Positions 43,430 through 54,060 of a DNA stretch of 64,000 nt are shown piece after piece; position 1 is the first letter of the stretch, and each line of letters opens with the position of its first letter. Both the position numbers and the translations under genes were made by a program. The notes under the pieces were generated by a model. The model ran no database searches, had not been told where the DNA came from, and saw nothing but the letters and a program-made list of their open reading frames with translations. Origin of the DNA: Megamerina dolium (Eukaryota; Arthropoda; Insecta; Diptera; Megamerinidae); assembly GCA_963854835.1 (NCBI GenBank), contig OY978530.1, positions 5,076,501-5,140,500 of the forward strand, given 5' to 3'.

Positions 43430-44215
43430 AACAACAATAAATCACAACATTTATGGAGACGACATTTATGGTGACGATTCGGGGAGGCGGTGTCCCAGGA
43501 GCTCCAGCAGCTCATGGGTTACTGCCTCACTCGGAATCTTCAATGGGTGATGTGCTGCGACGCTAATGCACATCATAAGGCATGGGGAAGCACAGATACA
43601 AACACTCGAGGTGAGTCACTTTTTCATTTCATTACTATTAACAACATTGTGGAGTTAAATAGGGGAAATGAACCAACTTTTGTAAATGCAATCAGGGGGG
43701 AGGTGCAAGATCTCACTCTAGCCAGTGCATTTATATCTAATAACATTTCTAACTGGAGGGTGATGGATGAAGTCTCCTTGACAGATCATCGTTATATACG
43801 CTTTGACCTGAAAGGGGAAGTTAAAGACATCTTCGAAATAAGAAATGCTAGGAAGACCAATTGGTCGCTGTATAACTTCTACTTAGAGCAAAATTTAGGG
43901 TGTCTAAGTGAAAGAATTAACAATTTTCCAAGAACTGGACCTCGAGGTCAGGATACTTGAAAAAACAATAACTGAAGCTTTCAAAAAGAGCTGCGACTTG
44001 ATGGTGAAGAAACGTTTTAGGAACGTCCCTTGGTGGAGCGAGGAACTTAACAAGCTGCGCAAGAAAGCACGTGAGCTATTCAATAGAGCCAAGTCCAATG
44101 GGGACTGGGTATCCTATAAATGTGCCTTAACGGCTTACAAGAGCAAACTGAGAGAATCTAAGAGAGATTCATGGAAAAGGTTCTGCGAGGAGATCGAGGA
44201 GCTCCAGTAGCTACC
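43430..44215 (+). pseudogene. LOA/R1-like LINE endonuclease and linker
   Basis: The frame at 43490-43960 lacks the first third of the AP-endonuclease. It has ELQQLMGYCLTRNLQWVMCC, DANAHHKAWGS, FVNAIRGEVQDLTLAS and DEVSLTDHRYIRFDL, in which the DANAHH and SLTDHR active-site blocks are kept. A shift near 43925 leads to the basic linker PWWSEELNKLRKKARELFNRA (about 44025-44090) and DSWKRFCEEIEELQ, ending at TAG 44208-44210. The endonuclease would nick the insertion site. It begins about 40 bp after the Gypsy LTR. Confidence 0.85.
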
Positions 44216-45517
44216 AGATTCCAGAAATCGCTCAAGAAAGATTACTTAGTTGGCCTCCTACAATTAAAAAGGCAGACGGAAATTATACGGGAAGTCTGAA
44301 AGAAACGGGACAGTTACTGCTGGATACTCACTTTCCAAGCAGTGATGAGGACAGTGAAAGCATCGAGGATATCAGTTTCTTTATGGCTACACGCAGGTCA
44401 CTATCACTGGCTCGTAAAATTTATACAGTCAATAAAACTAAATAGGCAATCTCCACATTTAATCCATTTAAATCTCCGGCTGTTGATGATATTAAACCTT
44501 GCCTTCTCCGGCAAGGGGCTGATGTATTAGCACCAATTCTAACTAAATTTTAAGGATAAGCCTGGAATTAGGTGCAGTGCCTAAATCATGTACAAAAACT
44601 CGGGTCGCTTTCATCCCGAAAGTAGGGAAAAAGGCGGATCACACTCCCAAATATTTTCGGCCCATATGCCTAACATCCTTCCTCCTAAACGCAATGGAAA
44701 AAATTATAGATCAGTACATCAGAGAAGTTTATCTTAAAGATACACCACTCTATACTGAACAACACTCTATATTCATAGACTGATCATAAAATGGGTTCTT
44801 AATATGCTGAAAAACAGGACATTAATTTTCGAAAAGAGGACAGAAAAATTAATTTTCAAGTCAACCAATGGTTGTCCTCAAGGAGGCGTTTTATCGCCGC
44901 TCCTATGGTTATTGGTCATTGACGAGCTTTTACAAACTCTCGATGATCTCAGATACGAAGTTTAGGACTTTGTAGATGACTTAATAATTATGGTTAGAGG
45001 CAAATTTGACTCTATCATAACTGAGCGCATGCAATTGGCTCTTGACATCACACAAAACTGGTGTCAAGAGAAAGAACTTTCGATAAACCCTAGCAAAACG
45101 ACGCTGGTACCCTTCACGAAGAGGAGGAAGCTGAATTTAGGGATCTTGAAGTTAGGTGAAACAGAACTAACACTCTCTGAGGAGATGAAATATTTGGGAG
45201 TAATCCTGGATAAAACTCTTACTTGGAATAACCATTTATCATACATCACGAACAAAGCCTTCGCTTGCCAAAGGCTGTATGGTAAAACATGGAGACTACG
45301 ACCTAAAATTATGGCGTGGTCTTACAAAACTGTAATAGTACCAATGATCACCTATGCCTCTCTGGGATGGTGGGCCAAGGTAAATCAAATTGGGATTCAG
45401 ATGATCCTTAAAAGGATTCATCGAATAGCCTGTTTGAGCGTAACGGGAGCGATGAGAACTAACCCCACAGCAGCTTCAGGAATAATCACAGGTCTCAATC
45501 CTACACCTTGTGGTTAA
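44216..45517 (+). pseudogene. LOA/R1-like LINE reverse transcriptase
   Basis: Same family as 8335-9735. SLKETGQLLLDTHFPSSDED, NPFKSPAVDDIKPC, FRPICLTSFLLNAMEKI, then a deletion of about 170 bp (after DTPLYTEQ) that removes the first catalytic Asp region. KSTNGCPQGGVLSPLLW follows in another frame, then TAG, then FVDDLIIMVRG (about 44964-45000) and KYLGVILDKTLTWNNHLS. The open part 44990-45517 runs to GAMRTNPTAASGII and stops next to the RNase H frame. The deletion and shifts make it inactive. Confidence 0.88.
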
Positions 45518-46278
45518 GAGGACAGCAGCCATAAGGCTTTCGAACTCTATTCACCCGAAAGAAGGTAACCTAAAAGGGCACATTAAGATTCTAGACGTAG
45601 TTTGCAATTCACCGGGCCTCACGGTCTTTGAAAGGATGGATAAAAAATTTATATTCCCCAAACTCTTCGAAGTGATCATTCACGAACGCTCAGCGTGGAG
45701 AAACAACAAAGTATTTCTAGAACAGGGCTCACAGCTATGGTACACTGGTGGGTCCAAAATGAAAGATGGCAGTGCTGGAGCGGGAATTGTAGGGCCAAAT
45801 TTCCGGAAGGCAATTGCATTGGAAAATATAGCTTCCATTTTTCAGGCGGAGGTCCACATCTTAGAGCTATCTGTCAGAGAATGCCTACGTAGGGGCACTC
45901 GAGGAACCAACACATGCATTCTATCGGACAGTCAGGCAGCTCTAAATTCACTAAGGAATTACTCGTTCTCGTTGGTTTGGGAATGCTTTGAACCCTTCTG
46001 CAGAGTAAACAGTAGCTTCATGAACAACGTAATATGTGAAAAGGAAAAAAATAGTCTAACCGATTACTGGAGAGCCCAAACACGCACGCGGTAGTCGAAA
46101 AGATTCATTGACCCTGAACATATTAAGGTTGATACTATCTTGAACCTCGCAAGAAAAGACATCAAACTGTACACTGAACTACTAAGAGGTCATTGTAAAC
46201 TTAATTATCACATGATGAAAATGGGTGTGGTAAACAACGATCTCTGTCGACTCTGTCTTGAAAAGCTTGAAACAGCAG

Positions 46279-46280
<2 letters not shown>
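45510..46280 (+). pseudogene. LOA/R1-like LINE RNase H and C-terminus
   Basis: One-base overlap-type shift from the RT. RTAAIRLSNSIHPKEGNLKGH then the RNase H start WYTGGSKMKDGSAGAGIVG (about 45738-45795), where the usual first Asp (TDGS) is Gly. The Glu block EVHILELSVRECLRRG and ILSDSQAALNSL follow, to a stop near 46094. A second frame has the C-terminal [27 protein letters not shown], half of a zinc finger, cut off by the (TA)n tract. RNase H domains are typical of the LOA and I groups. Confidence 0.85.
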
Positions 46281-46338
<58 letters not shown>

Positions 46339-46349
46339 ATATATATATA

Positions 46350-46416
<67 letters not shown>
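46281..46416. repeat. (TA)n microsatellite with GT interruption
   Basis: About 135 bp of TA repeat with one GTGTGTGTGT block near 46327 and a CTG interruption near 46352. It replaces the end of the LINE C-terminal finger. Peptides of Tyr-Ile repeats read from it are artefacts. Confidence 0.95.
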
Positions 46417-46418
<2 letters not shown>

Positions 46419-46784
46419 TGTAATTCCTTCAATTGCCACTTAAATTTGTATTTCCGTGTTTCAGTTTTTAAGAGGCATTCGGACCAGATGAGTCATTCCA
46501 ACGTTATTTTTTTCTACGTCATTTTGCGTTGTATTTATTTCTTCTCTTCCGATTTCGAAACATTTTTTACGAAAGTGAATCATGAATTTCTCTCAGATTC
46601 TGTGGGTCAACATCCTTCCATTTATTTACTGCTTTTATTCTCCTATTTTCCCAACAGGTTTTGGTAGATTCATCACACTTCTTCTTCTATTCTTGTATAT
46701 ATCTTTCGTATTTTCAAAGAACTGTTTTTCGTCAATGTATTGTACTTCACTCCACTCTTTATGTAGTAGTCTAGGGATACTTAC
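46417..46784 (-). other. Intron or flank 3' of the last receptor exon seen
   Basis: Starts with the GTAAGT donor of the 46785 exon. No further receptor exon (M2/M3 segment) is recognisable down to the (TA)n tract. A minus-strand frame runs on from the exon to 46635, but its sequence no longer resembles the receptor family. Confidence 0.6.
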
Positions 46785-48841
46785 CTTTGGATTCAGCCCA
46801 GATCCTTGACGTAGAAATGTGCCCGTAATAAACCAAAAACTATTTGATACAGAAAACTGATTCTCGACAATATCGGAATCACGCCAGCATGGATGCGGGT
46901 TATTCCATTCATAAGGTGAAAAGCGTGCCATTACAAATAATGTAAATGAGACTAGCACATAAGCGGCGAGCACGTATAACCAAATTTCCATAGCCAATGG
47001 ATTCATAAAGGAGAATAGACGTGTTGGCTGACTAGTGGGCACCTACAAGTACACAAACAAAAAAGGTAAGCCAAAGATACAATTACATACACTTATGTAC
47101 ATTAGGCCGTACCTTAAAAAAAGTGCGCCGCACACCATAGGATATGAAGTGTTTTTGCAACCTGATTTCAAAAAATTTTTTTTTTTGGCAGAACGTAGGG
47201 GTCAATAACCGCTAAAGCAAAAAATTGGTTTCCTTGAGACAAAAATATCTCGATTTGATACTTTAAGATCGGACTATAAATGCAGAAGATATGACTAACA
47301 ATTTAAAAAGCGACCCCTACGTTCGGCAAAAAAATTAAAACATATTTTTTAAAGAGTTCTACCGGAATAATCAAAATACTTCCTTAGCAAAAGTTTTTTA
47401 CGAGCTTTAATTTTTTGTCATTAGAGTATTATATTAAGGCGGTAGAAACTGATGTATGGTGGGTAAATACTACAACGGGACACTTGAGGTTAATGATCTT
47501 TGCGGCAGAAATTGGTCTTCTCGAGACAAAAACATCGATGTATCACACTATAATATCCGACTGTAAATGCCGATGATATAATGAAAAAATGGGCGGCTCC
47601 TACGTTCGCCAAAAAAAAAAAAAATTTTTCGAAATCCGCATGGAAAAATACTTTCGATTCGAAGGTGTACGGCGCACTTTTTTTAATTTGCCTGTGAGGT
47701 GGTACGGCCTAATGTACATACGAGTACATTTGGAGTAAAGACCGGTGTTTGAGATGTATGGACAGTTCTTCCGGACTAGTTAACTAGGCGGAGTTTTGGT
47801 TATTGAAACTATATTTGTGAAATTCACAAACTTTCAAATACAGGTGAAATTTCTAATAAGTTAAACATAAAATAAAATAGGGCCTTTAGCTAGTTAAGTC
47901 CCAAACCGAAGTAGAAGCGTGGAAAGGAAAAACTAGAAATGAGATAAGCATTCTTAAACCAAAATCCGAATTAAAGTAACACAATTGAAAGTATTGAAAA
48001 ACGCAAGTCAATGGATATACCTAATTCTAAAAAGAAGTACCTTGAATAGAATGCCAATACCCAGATTCATAAAGGGTTTTGTAAAATCAATAACACTCTC
48101 ACGTGCATAGTTTATAGTCATCGAAGCGACAGCTAAATCAGCACGGCGTTCCATCAATTCACGCACTATTCCATTCCAGGAGTTCGTTTCGGGATTATAA
48201 GCACCATACATATTATCAGGTACCAAGTCGATGCGATAATGGAAGCCTACTTGCGAAGCTATCGCCTTTAGCAGATCAATACAAAAGCCTTCGAAACGAG
48301 AATTCCCTGTTAGATTTGTATCATGGCGTACCATAACATATGGCTTTTCCTAAATCAAATTAAAATTAAGATGTAAGCTGAATCTTAAGAAGACAAATAT
48401 TTACTTACTTCTCGTGTCATCACAACTAGTGTAATATTTGCATTATTTGTATCATAGAATGCACTGGGATCGGTAATGTTCACACCATCCGTTGGATTCC
48501 AGAATCCGACTTTTTGAACTTGTTCATGTTTCAATTTCAGTAAGTCGATTTTGAATTTATTACGACGTCCCTCGACAAAACTTATTTCACCGGTCAATCC
48601 GGATATAGAAACCTACAACCGAAAAAACCCAAAATTTTAATTCCCTCTCAAAGTTTTCCCTTTTAGAGCAATTCGTTTCATTACCTACCGCATTTATAAA
48701 GTTATATAATGATAAACCATCCATCCAAGATCCTTCCTGATTGCATGAGAGATTACGCAAAGTTAGCGTATGACTACGATCGAGCTCCATTAGACCAGCA
48801 GCAAATGCATAAACTGAATCAAACATTAAGGCCGGCTCCGT
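46785..48841 (-). CDS. Kainate-type ionotropic glutamate receptor, four exons (partial)
   Basis: Four minus-strand exons with GT-AG introns, all phase 0: 48841-48689, 48612-48409, 48349-48041 and 47042-46785 (924 bp, 308 codons, no stop). Exon 1 encodes the end of the amino-terminal domain (ALMFDSVYAFAAGLMELDRS). Exon 2 runs to VVMTRE. Exon 3 is ligand-binding lobe S1 (KPYVMVRHD, GFCIDLLKAIA, WNGIVRELMERRADLAVASM, FTKPFMNLGI). Exon 4 has the start of membrane segment M1 (IWLYVLAAYVLVSFTLFVMARF) and the pore loop (NSFWFITGTFLRQGSGLNPK). It would form a glutamate-gated cation channel at synapses. Missing: the signal peptide and most of the N-terminal domain, and M2-M3 (usual SYTANLAAF), S2 and M4. 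The wording is closest to insect kainate-type subunits; I cannot choose among paralogues. Confidence 0.93.
47100..47714. mobile_element. MITE in the receptor intron, TA target duplication
   Basis: Ends CATTAGGCCGTACC and its inverse, with TA at 47098-47099 and 47715-47716. Beyond a 14-bp gap in the left arm the arms continue to match (TTAAAAAAAGTGCGCCG). The interior holds several inverted copies of a GAACGTAGGGGTC-type block (near 47195, 47315 and 47600), so the element is close to a long imperfect hairpin. Tc1/mariner-like by target site only. It accounts for most of the 998-bp third intron. Confidence 0.85.
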
Positions 48842-49427
48842 CTGAAAAAATGTAAAATGTATATGTCAATGAATTTTTATTTAATTTAAATTCAGCCCTT
48901 TCAGAAGAGAGCTTAACGCGTTCTTTTCTTCAACCGGAGTGTTACTCACTCGGTTAGTACTTTGCTTACTTTTTTATTTCAAATTCATAGTTCACAGGGT
49001 TTACTTACACTATCCTCAACCTATAACATACGACATGATTATTTCTTTCCTCTAACAACGGCCCTCTATTTCACTCTCATAAGATTATATTCTCAGTACT
49101 CTCATACTTTATTACGCTTTTATTAACAGTATTGTTTCGCTTGTGCCAAAAAGGAGTAACGTCCAGAAATTACAGTGTTGGTGTAAAATCTACCACATGT
49201 CGTCATTTGTGCAATTTTTGCATAGAAAATAATTTACTACCACATTAGAGTTAACGTAAGTAAATCAAAGAAAAACAATTACTACTAAATTAGCGTAATT
49301 TTTAATAGAAAAATATTTATAAACAGTTTTTCAGAAAAAAAAGTTTAACATTATAGCTTTTTTACTGTAAACTTTCAATTATATAGTGAGAAATGGCACA
49401 TTCGAAACACATGAGGATACAAAAAAA
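48842..49427. other. Upstream of the first receptor exon seen; nothing recognised
   Basis: Starts with the polypyrimidine-CAG acceptor of the 48841 exon, so it should be intron. No earlier receptor exon is recognisable here or further right in the window. Confidence 0.5.
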
Positions 49428-49865
49428 AAAGTTTCAAAATTTCACGCCAAGTTTGAAAGATTATGTAGAAAAAAAATTGTTTTTTGCTTAACCCTTTTAG
49501 AACCGTCAAAATGGTTTATTTTATCATAGCACAATTGTTGATTGTCCGACTTTTAAAAATGATAGCTCGTTGAAAAGCTACCAGGGAGGGCTATAACTTC
49601 TACATATATAACTTTGACATTTCACCAACCTTTACATTTCTCCATCATAAAATTAAAACCATACAAATCAAAGGCCTTAAAGGAGTGTGGGACTTCAACC
49701 CATTAAAATTTCTTTTATATCCGATTGTTTAACTAGTAGAAACATCTGTCACTTGCGGGACGGTTACTCATATGTCACATTGTCCTAATTGACGGTTCCT
49801 CTTAGTAATCACATCGCAAAGTGATTTTAAATAAGCAATTTTTATGTTATGCTAACGTCTATGTT
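49428..49865. repeat. Dispersed repeat S, copy 1
   Basis: Shares ordered blocks with 61423-62025: TTCAAAATTTCACGCC, AACCCTTTTAGAAC, GGAGGGCTATAA, GGACTTCAACCCA, CCGATTGTTTAACTAGTAGA, GGTTACTC.TATGTC and AAATAAGCAATT. The copies are diverged and differ in length by about 160 bp. Non-coding; family unknown. Confidence 0.75.
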
Positions 49866-49993
49866 ATATAAAACGCAGTCAGGCGAAAGTTTGTTTAATA
49901 AAAATTATCAATATTTTATATGGGAATATTTTATTATTCATACAATTTTCTATATTGGCTACACTACAAAGTGACTACTGATATTTAAATACT

Positions 49994-50760
49994 TACTTAC
50001 TTACCTATATGGCCATTACAACTGATACTCAATTTAGGCCGAATCTAGACTGCCTCGCCACCCAACTCTTTCTATTGCTAGCTGGCGTCATTTACTGGAT
50101 AAAGTTATTCACTATTTCAAAAGCGTAGTTATCAACAATGACGTATTGTCAAAGATGCCGGGACTCTTTGTTTATTGACTCTAGGTTCTTCGTCTTGCCC
50201 TCGTTCACCGTAAGACCCATTCGATGCAACTCTCTTTCCAACTCTGAGAATGCTGCACTGACTGCTCGCGTGTTCATGCAAATTATATCAATATCATCGG
50301 CACTAACAGCATTACACTTTTGTTGAAGATAGTGCCATTATGTCGTAGATCAACTCGTATTATTTTCTCCATAATAAGATTGAAGAAGTCGCGTGATAAC
50401 GAATCACCTTGTCCTTTCCAATTTTCACTGCACAACGGGAGTTGTACAGTGTCATTCTGCAAAAACGAGCTTTGCAGGAATTGTTGTTTAGAGGAAAGGC
50501 CTTACCGGACTACCGAAAGCGACTTTATAATCAACAAATACATGGTGTGTGTCAATCTGATTTTCTTGGGTAATCTCCAGGATGTGGTGCAATGTGAAAA
50601 TCTTGTCTGAAGCTACAGTGATAAGGCCCAATTAGGTTGTTAAGCTTCAATCTTTCACACAGTACGCTCAAAAGAGCCTTGTATGCGATGCTAAGAAAAC
50701 TTATTTCACGGTAGTGCGGTAGTTGCGCGACATTCCTCATAATACGACTCATTCCTCAGA
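49994..50760 (-). pseudogene. RTE-type LINE, RT fragment and 3' end
   Basis: Minus strand. YREISFLSIAYKALLSVLCERL (RT motif 1-2a region), LIGPYHCSFRQDF and CRMTLYNSRCAVKIGKD with breaks; the FxDY catalytic motif is deleted. Around 50320-50140 CR...HEHASSQCSILRVGKRVASNG and GERGQDEEPRVN resemble the YADD-to-thumb region after decay. The 3' end has GGCCTAAATTGAGTATCAGT, ATGGCCATATAG and a (GTAA)n tail at 49994-50006, the short-repeat tail expected of RTE elements. Confidence 0.75.
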
Positions 50761-51010
50761 GGGCGGTAGAAAACGATTACGTCTTCAGCAGCAGTAGTCA
50801 TGGAATGGGATATATGTGTCCACTATGCGCATGTATCATCAAGAGAGGGAGCGTTCTGCATAAGCAGATCCTTAGAGCGTGGGCGGATATTAGGTTGATG
50901 TTGAAGAACTTTGTCTTAATGCGGATTCTTTTCAACTATAACTGCTATGACCAATATCAGCAACAATATAGACGACTCAGACTCAGCAGAAACTCCCAAT
51001 AAAGCACTAA
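50761..51010. other. Unassigned, between RTE and LOA fragments
   Basis: No recognisable protein or repeat edge; may contain decayed LOA endonuclease. Confidence 0.35.
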
Positions 51011-51824
51011 GGATCTCATGTTCGATACAGAATACATGGGGCAATCCTAAATCGCCGCAGTTCAGTACTCTGAAAGAAGAGTGCCGCAAGTTATTCAACC
51101 TTGCCCAACCACGCACTTAGAGATAGACTGGGCAAGCTATAAAGCTGCCCTCAGATAACATAAGCATGGTCTTAGAAAATGCCAGGGCAAATCTTGGAAA
51201 GTTTCTGTGGTGATACAAAAGATGTTTCTGAGGTATTTCGACTTGGAAAAATTCTCTCTACTACTCCGTTCACTCTAAGTGTCCTGGAAAAACCAGATAA
51301 AACTTGAAACGAGCATGGAAACGTTACAATTACGAGCATGGAAACGTTACAATTACAAGCGAACAAACACTTTGCTGATGACCTCTCAGTGAGGACAGAC
51401 AGTCACCTCCCGTTCAATAGGTCAACCATCATGACAGAGAAGATCGCATGGACGATTAACTCCTTTAAGTTTTACAAATCAGCAGGTGCTGATAGAATAT
51501 TTCCGGCTCAACTACAAAGCGTAGCTGATTTACTGGCAGATACAGATATTTAGAGGCTAAGCATTGCTTATATTCCATCATTGGTATCGACGCTACAGAA
51601 ATACTTTCACCACAAAGCGTATAGGCTCGCGGTCTTCCTGGATACTGAGGGAGCCTATTTATAATAAGTAGACTTGTAAGTTTCGTGCTAGGTGAATCCA
51701 CTGCCACTAAACGAATAAGAAGGGGAACGCCTCAAGGAAGTGCCATCTTAATGTACTTTTAAAGGAAATAGAAATTACTTTCGTACAGAAGCCAATCTTG
51801 ACTATGCCAAAATAAAATACTAAT
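51011..51824 (+). pseudogene. LOA-like LINE, linker and RT start (second copy type)
   Basis: LKEECRKLFNLAQPRT is the basic linker; GDTKDVSEVFRLGKILSTT and a TSEQTL block follow, then HLPFNRSTIMTEKIAWTIN and FKFYKSAGADRIFPAQLQS (51400-51530), the RT entry. Further on are FLDTEGAYL (first catalytic Asp) and RGTPQGSAI (about 51720-51750). A 23-bp segment containing GAGCATGGAAACGTTACAA is duplicated in tandem near 51310-51355. RT is broken here and its second half is missing. The element resumes at 52797 after the Jockey insertion. Confidence 0.75.
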
Positions 51825-51837
51825 TTATTAAAAAGTT

Positions 51838-52783
51838 ACTCTGAAGTATATACCACTACAATGGAAAATTTCTGAAATCATAATGATTCCAAAACCTGGA
51901 AAAATCCCAATGAAGCAACTTCCTACCGTCCGATATCTTTACTTCCACTGTTGGGGAAATTATTTGAAAAACTATTGCCGAACGCCTGAAAGAAGTAATT
52001 ACAGTCAATCAACTCATACCTTCAAATCAATTTGGATTGAGAGAAAAACATTCAACGATTGATCAAATACATAGAATAGTCCATACGATTGAAGAAGCTT
52101 TTGAAAAAAGACATGTCTGTTCCGCAATATTTCTAAATGTGGTGCAGACTTTTGATAAAGTCTGGCATGAGGGCCTGATTAACAACCTGAAATTATCGCT
52201 TCCGATACAGTTCACTGATCTTCTGGAATCGTACATAAAAGAACGTTACTTCCGTATTGAACTAGGCCAATCGTATTCTAATATTAGGAAAATTAATGCC
52301 GGTGTTTCGCAAGGCAGCATTCTTGGACGTTAGAACTGTCGGTACAAAACAAAATTGCAATTTACAACAAAATATTAAAACGGGTTTGGACGTAAGGAAT
52401 CCAATTATAATTATGTACTGCAAACTCCAACAGCATTTTCAAAACAGGCATCTAAACAGTGTTTAGAGGCATCGTTAACGCTCCGTGGTATGTAAGGAAC
52501 GACGACCTATATAGAAACCTATGCATGCGTAAATTCGCAGATGTCATAAATATAATCGCTGCTAAGCACGCAAAAAGGCTACATCATCATATAAATACTG
52601 AAGCTTCATCCCTTTGATTAAAGCAATATACACAAGAAGGCTAAAAAGAACTAAACCACCGGATCTTGTGGTTAACACTTTATAACTGAATTTATAATCC
52701 GAAAAATATTAATTGTTAGTGTAGAACTAGGTGTAATTAAATGAAATGTATTTCTATTTTATTACCGTTTCAATAAAAAAAAA
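51838..52783 (+). mobile_element. Jockey-clade LINE, 5'-truncated, nested, 13-bp target duplication
   Basis: Flanked by TTATTAAAAAGTT at 51825-51837 and 52784-52796. It begins within RT (WKISEIIMIPKPGK). The frame 52037-52333 has KHSTIDQIHRIVHTIEEAF, AIFLNVVQTFDKVWHEGL (the catalytic Asp of FLD is Asn) and NAGVSQGSILG. An internal deletion removes the FADD box. The C-terminus keeps a GIVNAPWYVRNDDLYRNL block, and CAATAAAAAAAAA ends the element. It is a different, older subfamily than the 11-16 kb copy. Confidence 0.88.
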
Positions 52784-52796
52784 TTATTAAAAAGTT

Positions 52797-53490
52797 CCAA
52801 ACTTCCCTTCCTGAGAGAAGCATCTGGAAGGAAGAATGGCTTTTCTTTAATTACATCCACTTTTTTACAGACGGCTCCAAGCTGGATGGAAAGGTAGACG
52901 GAGATATTTATTGGAAACTCTTGAATCTGGACATTAAGTTTTGTCTGCCTGATCACTATATTGTGTTTGAGGAAATCAAAGATATTCCCACAGCTTTAGC
53001 TTGGATCAAGTCGAAAATAATTTTTTGCGGAGAAATTTGTGTTTTGAGTGATAGCCAAGCTACCATACAAGTCTTCGATTCATTTCTCTTGAAGTCGGAG
53101 ACCTCCATTGACTGCCGCAGATATTTTAAGGAGATGGCAGAATAGAACAACTTAGTGCTACTCGTGCATAACGGTATGAAAGGAAACTGTAGAGTAGATG
53201 AGCTCACGATAGAGGGGACAAAAGCAACGACAAGCGAGGAAAATAGATTATTGGCAGTCCTAATTTGCATATGTAAACTCAAACTAGAAAGAACAACATT
53301 TTCTGCCTTCCAATGAAGATGGACTGAATCTCCCATCTGTGGCACGGCTAACTGGCTGTGGCCTTAAGAAGAAAGGCACATCAACTGTTGTAGGAGTTGT
53401 CACGGATCATCTCATGCGTGACTTCTGTAGAAACTGCAGAAAGGAAGAGCTTGAAACCGTCACGCATCTGCTATGCAAATAACCTGCACT
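52797..53490 (+). pseudogene. LOA-like LINE RNase H and C-terminal finger
   Basis: Continues the element broken at 51824. HFFTDGSKLDGKVDGDIYW (first RNase H Asp intact), VFEEIKDIPTALAWI, ICVLSDSQATIQVFDSF and a post-RNase H region. Then FCRNCRKEELETVTHLLCK (about 53421-53480), the C-terminal zinc finger C-x2-C...H-x4-C form of LOA-group ORF2. Stops are frequent. Confidence 0.78.
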
Positions 53491-54060
53491 ATGCAAAATA
53501 CGAAAATTATTTATAGGTTTTTCCTACTTTCAGGATCTAGCCCTACTTTCAGAGATAATAATAGGTAATTGTCTGAAATTTATATATAAATCCAAATGGT
53601 TCAGCGAGGACTTGGAATAGAAATATCCGCGTTGTCTACATTACAAATTCTTCGAAGAAATACAGAGTTTTATATTTTCCTTTCCGAATTTTCCGAATAC
53701 TGTAATTGGAATTAATTTGGATTATTTAAATATGTAACCATTACAATACAAAAACTTCTATTCAATTAAAAGACAGAAAATGGTGTCAAATGTACGACCA
53801 ACTCTACAATACGTTAAAAATTTCACTTCATAATTTAAAAGTTAAAAGTTAAAAAAAAAAAATGGAAGACCACAGAGCCTCTTAATATGTTTACGTTGTG
53901 CTTTGATCCAAATAAAGACATAAAGAAGATTTGTGGAATCAAATAAATACTTAATAGTATTGTTAAATTGTACAAATAAAACCATCAAAAGCTATCCCGC
54001 AGTGTAAATCAGGACAAGAATTCATGCACATAAAAAACTACTATTTCAAGCTTACAAATT
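53491..54060. other. Unassigned A+T-rich sequence
   Basis: No recognisable gene; the first part may be LOA 3' UTR. Confidence 0.4.

Noticed and set aside
46208..46667. Open frames of Tyr-Ile repeats on both strands
   Set aside because: Pure translation of the (TA)n microsatellite.
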